Assembly (NCBI RefSeq): GCF_040869045.1
Contig: NC_090323.1
Location: 173,312,083-173,376,082 of the forward strand
Origin: Eurosta solidaginis
Lineage: Eukaryota; Arthropoda; Insecta; Diptera; Tephritidae
Length of the DNA stretch: 64,000 nucleotides
Direction: 5' to 3'
The notes under the pieces were generated by a model. It ran no database searches, was not told the origin of the DNA, and saw only the letters and a list, made by a program, of their open reading frames with translations. Below, piece after piece: positions 11,367 through 24,002 of this stretch. How positions within the stretch are numbered: position 1 is the stretch's first letter; each line of letters begins with the position of its first letter. The translations under genes were made by a program, and so were the position numbers.

Positions 11367-14300
11367 CAAGTAAGGAAGGCTAAGTTCGGGTGTAACCGAA
11401 CATTACATACTCAGTTGAGAGCTATGGAGACAAAATAAGGAAAATCACCATGTAGGAAAATGAACCTAGGGTAACCCTGGAATGTGGTTGTATGACATGT
11501 GTATCAAATGGAAGGTATTAAAGAGTATTTTAAGAGAGAGTAGGCCATAGTTCTATGGATGGAAGCCATTTAGGGATATCGCCATAAAGGTGGACCAGGG
11601 GTGTCTCTAGAATTTGTTTGTACAATATGGGTATCAAATGAAAGGTGATAATGAGTATTTTAAAAGGGAATGGGCTTTAGTTCTATAGGTGAACGCCTTT
11701 TCGAGAAATCCCGATAAAGGTGGACCAGGGGTGACTCTAGAATACGTTTGTACGATATGGGTATCAAATGAAAGCTGTTAATGTGTATTTTGAAAAGGAG
11801 TGATCCTTAGTTCCCTAGGTGGACGCCGTTTCGAGATATCGCCATAAAGGTGGACCAGGGGTGTCTCTAGTTGTACGATATGGGAATCAAATGAAAGGTG
11901 TTACTGAGCGTTTTAAGAGGGAGTGGGCATTAGGTCTATAGGTGGACGCCTTTTCGAAATGTCGCCATTAGGGTAGGCCAGGGGTGACTCTAGAATGTGT
12001 TTGTACGATATGGGTATCAAACGAAAGGTGTTACTGAGCATTTTAAGAGGGAGTGGGCATTAGGTCCATAGGTGGACGCCTTTTCGAGATATCGCCATTA
12101 GGGTGGGCCAGGGGTGACTCTGGAATGTGTTTGTACGATATGGGTATCAAATGAAAGGTGATAATGAGTATTTTAAAAGGGAGTAATCCTTAGTTCTATA
12201 GGTGGACGCCTTTTCGAGATATCGCCATAAAGGTGGACCAGGGGTGTCTCTAGTTGTACGATATGGGAATCAAATGAAAGGTGTTACTGAGCGTTTTAAG
12301 AGGGAGTGGGCATTAGGTCTATAGGTGGACGCCTTTTCGAAATGTCGCCATTAGGGTAGGCCAGGGGTGACTCTAGAATGTGTTTGTACGATATGGGTAT
12401 CAAACGAAAGGTGTTACTGAGCATTTTAAGAGGGAGTGGGCATTAGGTCCATAGGTGGACGCCTTTTCGAGATATCGCCATTAGGGTGGGCCAGGGGTGA
12501 CTCTAGAATGTTTGTACGATATGGGTATCAAACGAAAGGTGTTACTGAGCATTTTAAGAGAAAGTGCGCATTAGGTCTATAGGTGGGCGCCTTTTCGAGA
12601 TATCGCCATTAGGGTGGGCCAGGGTGACTCTAGAATGTGTTTGTACGATATGGGTATCAAATGAAAGGTGGTAATGAGTATTTTAAAAGGGAGTAATCCT
12701 CAGTTCTATAGTTCGAGATATCGCCATAAAGGTTGACCAAGGGTGACTCTAGAATGTTTGTACGATATGGGTATCAAAAGAAAGGTGTTACTGAGCATTT
12801 TAAGAGGGAGTGGGCATTAGGTCTATAGGTGGACGCCTTTTCGAGATATCGCCATTAGGGTGGGCCAGGGGTGACTCTAGAATGTTTGTACGATATGGGT
12901 ATCAAACGAAAGGTGTTACTGAGCATTTTAAGAGGGAGTGGGCATTAGGTCTATAGGTGGACGCCTTTTCGAGATATCGCCATTAGGGTGGGCCAAGGGT
13001 GACTCTAGAATGTTTGTACGATATGGGTATCAAAGGAAAGGTGTTACTGAGCATTTTAAGAGGGAGTGGACATTACGTCTATAGGTGGACGCCTTTTCGA
13101 GATATCGCCATTAGGGTGGGCCAGGGGTGACTCTAGAATGTTTTTACGATATGGGTATCAAACGAAAGGTGTTACTGAGCATTTTAAGAGGGAGTGGGCA
13201 TTAGGTCTATAGGTGCACGCCTTTTCGAGATATCGCCATTAGGGTGGCCAGGGTTGATTCTAGAATGTGTTTGTACGATATGGATATCAAATTAAAGGTA
13301 TTAATGAGGGTTTTAAAAGCGAGTGGCCCTTAGATGTATATGTGAAGGCGTTCTCGCGATATCGACCAAATGTGGATCAGGTGATCCAGAAAATCATCTG
13401 TCGGGTACTGCTAATTTATTTATATATTCAATAACACTAACAGTATTCCTGCCAAGATTCCAAGGGCTGTTGATTTCGCCTTGTAGAACTTTTTTCATTT
13501 TCTTCTACTTAGTATGGTAGGTGTCACACCCATTTTACAAAGTTTTTTCCAAAGTTATATTTTGCGTCAATAAGCCAATCCGGTTACCATGTTTCATCCC
13601 TTTTTTCGTATTTGGTATAGAATTATGGCATTTTTTTAATTTTTCGTAATTTTCGATATCGATAAAGTGGGCGTGGTTATGGTCGGATTTCGGCCATTTT
13701 TTATACCAAGATAAAGTGAGTTCAGATAAGTACGTGGGCTAAGTTTAGTAAAGATATATCGGTTTTTGCTCAAGTTATTGTGTTAACGGCCGAGCGGAAG
13801 GACAGACGGTGGACTGTGTATAAAAACTGGGCGTGGCTTCCACCGATTTCGCCCATTTTCACAGAGAACAGTTAACGTCATAGAATCTATGCTCCTACCA
13901 AATTTCAAAAGGATTGGTAAATTTTTGTTCGACTTATGGCATTAAAAGTATTCTAGACACACTAAATGAAAATGGGCGGAGCCACGCCCATTTTGAAATT
14001 TTCTTTTATATTTGTATTTTGTTGCATCATATCATTACTGGAGTTGAATTTTGACTTAATTTACTTATATACAGTAAAGATATTAAATTTTTTGTTAAAA
14101 TTTGAATTAAAAAAAAATTTTTTTTAAAAAGTGGGCGTGTTCTTCATCCAATTTTGCTAATTTTTGTTTAGCACATATATAGTAATAGTAGTAACGATCC
14201 TGCCAAATTTCATCAAGATATCTTCAACGACTGCCAAATTACAGCTTGCAAAACTTTTAAATTACCTTCTTGTAAAAGTGGGCGGTGCCACGCCCATTGT

Positions 14301-14723
14301 CCAAAATCTTACTAATTTTCTATTCTGCGTCATAACGTCAACCCATCTACCAAGTTTCATCGCTTTAACCGCCTTTGGCAATGAATTATCGCATTTTTTC
14401 TGTTTTTCGAAATATTCGATATCGAAAAAGTGGGCGTGGTTATAGTCCGATATCGTTCATTTTAAATAGCGATCTGAGATGAGTGCTCAGGAACCTACAT
14501 ACCAAATTTCATCAAGATACCTCAAAATTTACCCAAGTTATCGTGTTAACGGACGGACGGACGGACGGACGGACGGACGGACATGGCTCAATCAAATTTT
14601 TTTTGGATCCTGATTATTTTGATATATGGAAGTCTATATCTATCTCGATTCCTTTATATATGTACAACCAACCGTTATCCAATCAAACTTAATATACTCT
14701 GTGAGCTCTGCTCAACTGAGTAT
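11367..14723 (-). mobile_element. Helentron-like element, copy 3
   Basis: Complete copy with the 3' hairpin end left (CAAGTAAGGAAGGC, GTTCGG...CCGAAC) and the CTCAACTGAGTAT end right. About fourteen monomers occupy 11460-13300. Most carry GTGGGCATTAGGTCTATA and CCATTAGGGTGGGCC variants that are private to copies 3 and 4. A segment of about 380 bp (three monomers) is duplicated within the array: 11870-12130 recurs at 12250-12510. The body (13350-14720) ends with a pure GACG run. It is almost identical to copy 4 in the opposite orientation. Confidence 0.7.
14550..14582. repeat. (GACG)n microsatellite near the 5' terminus of Helentron copy 3
   Basis: Eight consecutive GGAC/GACG tetramers. The inverted mate in copy 4 (16963-17000) has nine or so. 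Copies 1, 2 and 6 have only three or four and copy 5 even fewer. Known: mini-me/DINE elements carry a (GTCY)n proto-microsatellite at this position. Length variation among copies shows slippage after insertion. Confidence 0.85.
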
Positions 14724-16473
14724 AATTAAAGCGGATAAACGCTTATAACGAGATTGCTGGTCTTATGAATTCAAAATATTTCAAAAATTTTACTTAATTT
14801 AACCTTATCCCACCATAACATGAAAAACTAATTCCTGTTCAATTAAAATCACAAAAATATTTATCTACTCAAATTAGCATACCTCAGAAAATCAAAACAA
14901 TATAATATTTTAGCAATTGAAGTATAACTCGCAGCAGGCCAGCAATTTAAACTTTCACATTCAGTGGCAAAATTTCGAGTTAAAACTTTTTCTCAATTGA
15001 TATGCTTCCAAATAAAGCTCCGTTAGTCGATTCATCTTAGTTAAAATTTTCTAGTTTTTTATTTTTTTGCGGCAAGTGATGTGCAAATATGCCGCCGATT
15101 TACTACAAAATCACTGTAATTCTGAAAAATAACAACAAATGACTATTTTCAATAATAAATGCAATATTTTAATTAATTTTAAGCATTTGGCATTGATCGC
15201 CTTGTATGCTGATATGTATTGCATCAATATATGGCGAAAAAAAGTTTAATATTCAAAAATTCATATTTCGAAAACAACGAGCTTTGGCTAATGGATATTA
15301 ACCAAGTTGAAATATAAACTGATCACTCGATGTAGAAAAAGTTTAAATAAAGAACAAGAACCGTTTTTTTGAAATATTAATTTTTGAAAAAAAAGTCATA
15401 CATTTTTACGAAATACTAAAAAGATAATTTTTTTCAACTATATGCAATTGTACATAAATTTATATAAAATTGAAGGTAATAACGAACATTTCAAAGAAAA
15501 AATCATGAGAATCGGTTAATTTTTGACAAAGTTATTGACAGTTGAAGAAATAGGTGAATAAAATACAGACTGCATTTTATAGAATTCAATTGCCGATAAA
15601 TCCGAAAAAAAAATTTTTGAAGCAAAAAAAAACACGTGTTTCATTATTTTGACCAAAGAACAACATATTAAAATTTCATCGAAATCAAAAATCATGTCCT
15701 GCACGGACCGGGTGTCTTGAAATCCAATGAGCCAATAGAATTTCAAAAGAACTTTTGAAATATTAGGAAAATTGATTTTAATTTGGGAATCTTTCAATCC
15801 ATTTTTAAATAACTTCCCGGTTACCTAGAGACTTGTAGCTTAGCACATAGTTCGAGACCCGGTGACAATACAATTTATAGAAAACAAAGTTCCGCTAGGT
15901 GGCGTGCTAATTAAGATAACTACAAATCCCTGAAAAACGAGGGGAATCTTGCGATCGATTTTCTAGTAACTTGAGCTAGAGACATGAAACTTGGGCCGTA
16001 AATCAGAACCCGGTGACAATGCAATATTTTATCGAAAAAATTCCGCTAGGTGGCTCATGGATCGAGATATTGAGAAAACTAGTTTTAAATAGAGTAAAAC
16101 TCGGTGACAGTGCAATGTTTGATCAAAAAATTTGAGCTACGTAACGCACAAGTCGAACTATTTAGAAGATAAGCGATACCTTCATGGCTAGCCTCCTGAG
16201 TGTTGCAGGCGTTGTAGAATTCCACCTCGTTGAAGGCCCAACTCAATGCACGTCCTTGCATACTTGCAAATTAAGTAACTGACAAACGAGGTGGAATCCT
16301 CTTGTTATGATGCGAGGTGGAATTCTGTTGTTTCCGCCAGTGTTGTCAGCGAAAATTCCACTAATTCTATTAAATCTTGCTATTTTGAACAAATAAATAA
16401 AGATAAGAATTTTCACTTAGGAATTATTTAAATTACTAATCAAAGATGCAATTGCCTTTTTGTAGGCAGTACT
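14724..16473. other. AT-rich intergenic DNA without a recognisable gene
   Basis: No coding region I can support. The longest open frame (15516-15797, minus) is low complexity and matches no family I know. 15795-16150 holds degenerate tandem units (separate entry). 16216-16301 has a short inverted repeat (GAATTCCACCTCGTT against AACGAGGTGGAATCC). Confidence 0.6.
15795..16150. repeat. Degenerate tandem repeat, about 130-bp unit, also present near 33460
   Basis: Three imperfect units each run through an ACTTG/AGCTAGAGACATGAAACTTGG-like block, CCCGGTGACAATGCAAT, a run of A, and CCGCTAGGTGGC. A single further unit lies at 33470-33590 (CCCGATGACAATGCAAT, then CGCCGCTAGGTGGCG). It is therefore a dispersed family. 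No coding signal. Confidence 0.6.
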
Positions 16474-19400
16474 AAAAAATTTAAAATAAAAAGATGATAA
16501 AAAAATTTTAAGGACTACATTTATAAAAATGGACCAAAAAATAGAAGACAATTTTTCCTTTAATACAGACATAATCTTGTTGAATTTTGACTAAAATACT
16601 TTAACAATAACTCTTGTAAAAGAATTTGGGATTTAAAGTTAAAAGGTAGAGCGCGTGTTTAAATTTTAAATAATCAATTAGTTAATTCCAAGTACATACA
16701 TGTTTTGCCTTAAATTGAATGTTTGCGCTCCACTTTTATTCAAGAAGACTATGTCTGTATTAAAGGAAAAACTGCCTTCTATTTTTTGGCTCATTTATAT
16801 AAAGGTAGTCCTTAACTTTTTATACTCAGTTGAGCAGAGCTCACAGAGCATATTAAGTTTGATTGGATAACGGTTGGTTGTACATATATAAAGGAATCGA
16901 TATAGATATAGACTTCCATATATCAAAATAATCAGGATCCAAAAAAAATTTGATTGAGCCATGTCCGTCCGTCCGTCCGTCCGTCCGTCCGTCCGTCCGT
17001 TAACACGATAACTTGAGTAAATTTTGAGGTATCTTGATGAAATTTGGTATGTAGGTTCCTGAGCACTCATCTCAGATCACTATTTAAAATGAACGATATC
17101 GGACTATAACCACGCCCACTTTTTCGATATCGAAAATTTCGAAAAACAGAAAAAATGCGATAATTCATTGCCAAAGGCGGTTAAAGCGATGAAACTTGGT
17201 AGATGGGTTGACGTTATGACGCAGAATAGAAAATTAGTAAGATTTTGGACAATGGGCGTGGCACCGCCCACTTTTACAAGAAGGTAATTTAAAAGTTTTG
17301 CAAGCTGTAATTTGGCAGTCGTTGAAGATATCTTGATGAAATTTGGCAGGAACGTTACCACTATTACTATATATGTGCTAAACAAAAATTAGCAAAATTG
17401 GATGAAGAACACGCCCACTTTTTAAAAAAAATTTTTTTTTAATTCAAATTTTAACAAAAAATTTAATATCTTTACTGTATATAAGTAAATTAAGTCAAAA
17501 TTCAACTCCAGTAATGATATGATGCAACAAAATACAAAAATAAAAGAAAATTTCAAAATGGGCGTGGCTCCGCCCATTTTCATTTAGTGTATCTAGAATA
17601 CTTTTAATGCCATAAGTCGAACAAAAATTTACCAATCCTTTTGAAATTTGGTAGGAGCATAGATTCTATGACGTTAACTGTTCTCTGTGAAAATGGGCGA
17701 AATCGGTGGAAGCCACGCCCAGTTTTTATACACAGTCCACCGTCTGTCCTTCCGCTCGGCCGTTAACACAATAACTTGAGCAAAAACCGATATATCTTTA
17801 CTAAACTTAGCCCACGTACTTATCTGAACTCACTTTATCTTGGTATAAAAAATGGCCGAAATCCGACCATAACCACGCCCACTTTATCGATATCGAAAAT
17901 TACGAAAAATTAAAAAAATGCCATAATTCTATACCAAATACGAAAAAAGGGATGAAACATGGTAACTGGATTGGCTTATTGACGCAAAATATAACTTTGG
18001 AAAAAACTTTGTAAAATGGGTGTGACACCTACCATACTAAGTAGAAGAAAATGAAAAAAGTTCTACAAGGCGATATCAACAGCCCTTGGAATCTTGGCAG
18101 GAATACTGTTAGTGTTATTGAATATATAAATAAATTAGCAGTACCCGACAGATGATTTTCTGGATCACCTGATCCACATTTGGTCGATATCGCGAGAACG
18201 CCTTCACATATACATCTAAGGGCCACTCGCTTTTAAAACCCTCATTAATACCTTTAATTTGATATCCATATCGTACAAACACATTCTAGAATCAACCCTG
18301 GCCACCCTAATGGCGATATCTCGAAAAGGCGTGCACCTATAGACCTAATGCCCACTCCCTCTTAAAATGCTCAGTAACACCTTTCGTTTGATACCCATAT
18401 CGTAAAAACATTCTAGAGTCACCCCTGGCCCACCCTAATGGCGATATCTCGAAAAGGCGTCCACCTATAGACGTAATGTCCACTCCCTCTTAAAATGCTC
18501 AGTAACACCTTTCCTTTGATACCCATATCGTACAAACATTCTAGAGTCACCCTTGGCCCACCCTAATGGCGATATCTCGAAAAGGCGTCCACCTATAGAC
18601 CTAATGCCCACTCCCTCTTAAAATGCTCAGTAACACCTTTCGTTTGATACCCATATCGTACAAACATTCTAGAGTCACCCCTGGCCCACCCTAATGGCGA
18701 TATCTCGAAAAGGCGTCCACCTATAGACCTAATGCCCACTCCCTCTTAAAATGCTCAGTAACACCTTTCTTTTGATACCCATATCGTACAAACATTCTAG
18801 AGTCACCCTTGGTCAACATTTATGGCGATATCTCGAACTATAGAACTGAGGATTACTCCCTTTTAAAATACTCATTACCACCTTTCATTTGATACCCATA
18901 TCGTACAAACACATTCTAGAGTCACCCTGGCCCACGCTAATGGCGATATCTCGAAAAGGCGCCCACCTATAGACCTAATGCGCACTTTCTCTTAAAATGC
19001 TCAGTAACACCTTTCGTTTGATACCCATATCGTACAAACATTCTAGAGTCACCCCTGGCCCACCCTAATGGCGATATCTCGAAAAGGCGTCCACCTATAG
19101 ACCTAGTGCCCACTCCCTCTTAAAATGCTCAGTAACACCTTTCGTTTGATACCCATATCGTACAAACATTCTAGAGTCACCCTTGGTCCACCTTTATGGC
19201 GATATCTCGAAAAGGCGTCCACCTATAGAACTAAGGATTACTCCCTTTTAAAATACTCATTATCACCTTTCATTTGATACCCATATCGTACAAACACATT
19301 CCAGAGTCACCCCTGGCCCACCCTAATGGCGATATCTCGAAAAGGCGTCCACCTATGGACCTAATGCCCACTCCCTCTTAAAATGCTCAGTAACACCTTT

Positions 19401-20087
19401 CGTTTGATACCCATATCGTACAAACACATTCTAGAGTCACCCCTGGCCTACCCTAATGCCGACATTTCGAAAAGGCGTCCACCTATAGACCTAATGCCCA
19501 CTCCCTCTTAAAACGCTCAGTAACATCTTTCATTTGATTCCCATATCGTACAACTAGAGACACCCCTGGTCCACCTTTATGGCGATATCTCGAAACGGCG
19601 TCCACCTAGGGAACTAAGGATCACTCCTTTTCAAAATACTCATTAACAGCTTTCATTTGATACCCATATCGTACAAACGTATTCTAGAGTCACCCCTGGT
19701 CCACCTTTATCGGGATTTCTCGAAAAGGCGTTCACCTATAGAACTAAAGCCCATTCCCTTTTAAAATACTCATTATCACCTTTCATTTGATACCCATATC
19801 GTACAAACACATTCTAGAGTCAGCCCTGGTCCACCTTTATGGCGATATCCCTAAATGGCTTCCATCCATAGAACTATGGCCTACTCTCTCTTAAAATACT
19901 CTTTAATACCTTCCATTTGATACACATGTCATACAACCACATTCCAGGGTTAGCCTAGGTTCATTTTCCTACATGGTGATTTTCCTTATTTTGTCTCCAT
20001 AGCTCTCAACTGAGTATGTAATGTTCGGTTACACCCGAACTTAGCCTTCCTTACTTGTTTTATCATCTTTTTATTTTAATTTTTTAT
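16474..20087. mobile_element. Palindromic MITE, right arm split by Helentron copy 4
   Basis: The left arm (16474-16580) reads AAAATAAAAAGATGATAA, a T-rich gap, TTAAGGACTAC, then GGACCAAAAAATAGAAG and CCTTTAATACAGACATA. Its reverse complement returns at 16745-16820 and, after Helentron copy 4, at 20058-20087 (TTTTATCATCTTTTTATTTT). Removing copy 4 restores an arm of about 105 bp continuous with its partner, giving an element of roughly 380 bp. Inner TTAA-GGAC/GTCC-TTAA boundaries (16508, 16815) could mark a smaller TTAA element. Superfamily unknown. The pairing itself is plain in the sequence. Confidence 0.7.
16822..20057 (+). mobile_element. Helentron-like element, copy 4 (inverted mate of copy 3)
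   Basis: Plus orientation: ATACTCAGTTGAGCAGAGCT starts it, and the hairpin GTTCGGTTACACCCGAAC plus TTAGCCTTCCTTACTTG ends it. The sequence is nearly base-for-base the reverse complement of copy 3, including private variants such as GGCTTCCATCCATAG and the expanded GTCC run, but it is about one monomer shorter. The flanks of copies 3 and 4 do not match, so similarity stops at the element ends. It interrupts the T-run of the palindromic MITE without a TSD, which defines the element ends to the base. Confidence 0.75.
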
Positions 20088-20389
20088 TATTGTTTTTAAG
20101 TAAACGTACAAGAAAAAAATTATAATTCAAAAATGTTGTTTATATTTTATAAATAATTTCTATTATTTTACAAAATGTTCACCGTTTTGACAAAGCGGTG
20201 GCAAAAAACTGTGATGAACGAGTTCCTATCGTTATGACGGCAATAATATTTTATACCCAGCCGCTATGTTACGTTATGATGAACTTTCCCGCCTTCTTAG
20301 TTTCCACATAATTACTTTTACACTACAACTTTTTTACAACATGCTCTACAGCTATGTAGTGGCACCGCTTTTGAGGAAACCAAGCCTTA

Positions 20390-20845
20390 ATCGATTTTGT
20401 TAATTTTCACAAAGTGTATGCAAAGTAGCAATGATAGCCTCCTTGTCAAATGTAATGGGATACATTCAACGGCTTTTAATTTACGGCTTGAAAAACTTTT
20501 AAATTTTCATTTTTCAAATGTAGACAGTACCATGCCCATTTTCCAAAAATTTTCAAAATTTCCGTTTTTATCATAAAGTCAAGTCAGGCATCAAGTTTAA
20601 TTAAGTTATCGATATTTTATAAAGATTTCTCGATTTTTTCGGTTTTTCGAAATTTTCGATATCGAAAAAGTTTGCGAGGTTATCAATCGATTTCGCACAG
20701 CAATACCACAGCGGATGAACGTTAATTCGATGCTGATAATTTTGATATAAGGAAATCTACATATATATCTCCCTTCCTTTATGCCATTACGTACTACAGT
20801 TATCCAATCAAATTTATAATACCCATGTGTACAAGTACACAAAAA
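20390..20845 (-). mobile_element. Old, diverged Helentron body fragment
   Basis: A decayed relative of the Helentron 5' body: it keeps TTTCGAAATTTTCGATATCGAAAAAG, a degenerate GTTTGCGAGGTTAT for the GGGCGTGG box, GATAATTTTGATATAAGGAAATCTA, and TTATCCAATCAAATTTATAATA near the end. Both the GTCY tract and the terminal CTCAACTGAG are lost. It shows the family is older than the young copies nearby. Confidence 0.6.
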
Positions 20846-21677
20846 AAAAAAACATTATTAAATAAACACAGATATTTTTTTCATTTCGCCGAATCTGCTA
20901 AGACAATGTTTACAGACAAATAATTATTTTTGCTGCTAGCAACAAAACACTTGACGAGTTTCTTGTGCTCGGCGACTTGCTTTACGTTGGCTTTCTTTTT
21001 TTGTCAAATACCTACTGCCTTTTAAACGCGTTTTTTTATTAAGTAACCTCTTTTTGGTTTTTGAACACACATTTTAAAAAAGTCTTAAATATATCTAATA
21101 TTTTATAATATCTTTTCAATTTTCAATAAATAAATAAAAAAAATTGAAATAATTGAAACTAGCACACATATCATTGTTTAAAGCTCCGTCACATAAACAG
21201 TTTTTCATATAGATGCCCTTAACTCAATCTTATGCATTAGGAGAAGATTGCACAATTTTTATGAGCAACGATAGGTCGAGCGCCACCAGCGCCATCTGAC
21301 ATGAAAAAGTAGCCAATTTGTAACTTTTGTTGCAAGCAAAGCATAAGAAGAAGAATTTCACACTTGCTTTGCCTAAGGGTTAATTAATTTTCCCACTCTT
21401 TGGTAACTTTTCTAATATTTTTCGCAATTAAGAACTGCAATGTAACAAATGAGTAACATACAAATTATGTTAGCAAGTATTTCTTTTTTTTTTTTTTTAT
21501 AGGGAGAATGTTTATAACAGTACATCGCGAAATTTTGTATGTGAATGAGCAATGCGAAATAAACTTCAATTGCCAAGTCTGAATTTCCATCATATTTATA
21601 AACGCAACATCTTGGTTGATTGTGGCGATGTTACTGGAATACATAAGCTTGTGTTAAATGCATCTATGTATATATAT
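20846..21677. other. AT-rich intergenic DNA, nothing recognised
   Basis: No convincing ORF, RNA gene or repeat boundary seen. There is a 15-16 base T run near 21485. The gypsy 3' LTR starts at its right edge. Confidence 0.6.
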
Positions 21678-21911
21678 TGTAACGAATTTAGTGCAATTCC
21701 TCTTATTTGCAACCTTCTACTAATGTTCGAATCACTAAATTGTTGAATAAATAACTCCACTATTTAATAATGCAAAATGGCCTTTATTAAAATACTTCAC
21801 AGTAACACTTATACTTCGCATCTAATAGATTGCATATATCAAACTGATTGTCGTGCCTCTACTGTTGCTGCTTTTTATACTCTTCGATTTCCTCGTTCCA
21901 TATTTCTAGGC
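21678..21911 (-). repeat. 3' LTR remnant of the gypsy element
   Basis: TGTAACGAATTTAGTGCAA at 21678 matches the inner end of the 5' LTR at 31604, and the match runs to the TCTAGGCG block near 21911. There the sequence switches to integrase coding, so the outer part of this LTR was lost in a deletion that also took the integrase end. The block contains a polyadenylation-like AATAAA context and, on the minus strand, TATAAAAAG. Confidence 0.8.
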
Positions 21912-24002
21912 GCTGATTCGAAATTCCTGCTTTGGTCAGAATGTAACTCAATTGGTACACCATACCTTGCAACCCAATTGTTTATAAACCCTTCTGCTAC
22001 TGTTTCTGCTTCTTGATTTGGGATTCGGTATATCTCTGACCATTTGCTGAAATAATCCATAACCACCAGTACATATTTGTTTCCGCAGTTGCTAATAGGA
22101 AATGGACCTGCGACATCCATAGCGATCCTTTCAAATGGCCCACCTGAATTATATTACTTCATCTGGCCATGACTTCGGGATTTGGGCCCTTTCGCTCTGC
22201 TGCAAACCTCGCAGTTCACAATCCACTCAGTGACCGACTGGCGGCAACCAACCCAATAGAATCTCTGTTTTATCTTCTCGAGCGTCTTCGTGATTCCGAG
22301 ATGACCTCCGCTTGGACCATTATGCAGCTCGCTGAGCACGTCATGAATCGTCTTTCTGGGAATAACTATCAGTTTCTTCTTGCATTGACCATCCCCACTC
22401 TCCCATACTCGATGCAAGCAACCGGATATCAATTCTAAACTGTTCCACTGTGCCCAATATGACTTCGCAATGGGACTGTCTGCTGACATGTCCTCTCTAT
22501 TTGGTCGTTCGTTTCGTTCGAGTCCTTGCATAACATGTTACAGATCTGTATCTTCTAGCTGACACTTCTTCAGTTGTTCCTTGTCCCATTCATCTGTACA
22601 TGTTATAGTCATTAGCCGGACATCTGTAATGTCTTCTTTAGCCTCGGCTTTTGAACAGTGCTTGCATTCCAAACTACATGGTCTTCGTGACATTGCATCA
22701 GCATTTCCATGGGTACTACCTTTCCGATGCTCAATGGAAAAGTCATATCTTTGTAGTCGTTCGATCCACCGTGCCATTTGTCCTTCTGGATTACGGAACT
22801 GCAAAAGCCATTTCAAGGCTGCGTGATCTGTCCTGATAGGGGATCGCTGGCCGTAGAGGTACTTGTGAAAATTTTTAATGCACTCTACCAATGCCAACAG
22901 CTCTCTCCGTGCAACGCAATAGTTCCTCTCTGGTTTTCCAATCGAACGGCTGTAATATGCTACTACTTTCTCCTGTCCATCGACCAGTTGTGATAAAACG
23001 CATATCCACTCGCATCTGTATCTAGAATAAATGTTGCTCCTGGAATCGGATATGCCAACATTGGGGCAGTGCACAAACGCTTCTTCAATGTTTGGAAATA
23101 CATTTCTTGCTCCTTCTTCCATTCAAAAGCTTTATTTTTTCTTGTAAGCTCATGGAGGCTATGGGCTACGCTCGAAAAGCTTGGTACAAATCGGCGGTAA
23201 TATGTGCACAGCCCAAGGAAACTTCTCAATTCATGTACGTTCTGTGGCCTTGGCCAATCCTTTACAACCTCAATCTTTTGTTCGCAGTGCAGATATCCTC
23301 TGTCGTTACCTTGTGACCCAAATAATTGACTTCCTTTTTAAATAGCGCACACTTTTTGGGACTTAGTTTCAGACCAGCGCGAGCTATTCTCTGGAAATCT
23401 TACTCCAAGTTTTTAAGATGTTCATTAAAGTTCTTGCCCAATACGATGATGTCATCCAGGTACACTAAGCATGTTTTCCAATGTAGTCCTTTCAATATCT
23501 GATCCATGAGTCTCTCAAAAGTAGATGGTGCATTACAAAGTCCAAAAGGCATTACTGCAAATTGCCAAAGACCATCTCCGACGCTGAAGGCTGTTTTCTC
23601 TTTGTCTTCCTCCTTCACTTCCACTTGCCAGTAGCCACTTTTCAAGTCCAGTGTGGAAAATCATTTCGTACCAGAGAGCGAGTCCAGAGTGTCGCCAATT
23701 CTTGGCAATGGGTAGCTATCCTTTTCGTGACGTCGTTCAACTTGCGGTAGTCCTCGAAAAACCTCATTTTCCCATCCTTCTTCTTCACAAGTACCACAGG
23801 TGAGCTCTATGGACTAGCTGATTGTTCGATGACGCCGCTGTCGCTCATTTCTTGTACGATTTGACTCACAACTCCCGCTTCGCCAGTGGAACACTACGAG
23901 GAACTCGACGTATAGGCCTCGCGTCTCCAGTGTCAATTTGATGTTTCGCAACATTGGTGCGGCCTGGTTTGGAACCATCCTGATCAAATATGTTTGCGTA
24001 CT
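21912..24002 (-). pseudogene. gypsy pol: RT, RNase H and partial integrase
   Basis: Minus-strand translation, in order: VVLVKKKDGKMRF and YRKLN (RT fingers, near 23760), DLKSGYWQVEV, FGLCNAPSTFERLMD and VYLDDIIV (RT palm, 23400-23645), FLGLCTYYRRF (RT connection), ILDTDAS with RTDH and NADAMSRRP (RNase H, 22538-23120), HNGPSGGHLGITKT with CEVCSRAKGP (integrase HHCC finger, 22154-22531), and MDVAGPFP with HSDQ (integrase core, first two acids, 21875-22120). The third catalytic acid is absent because of the deletion into the LTR. Stops and frameshifts near 23660, 23810 and 22535 make it non-functional. RT continues across the LINE: KQLLL at 29350 joins KYANIFDQDG at 24000. Confidence 0.85.

Noticed and set aside
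13323..13520. 65-residue frame identical to one at 18029-18226
   Set aside because: The identity is due to the inverted Helentron copies; the sequence is monomer plus body, without coding pattern in other copies.
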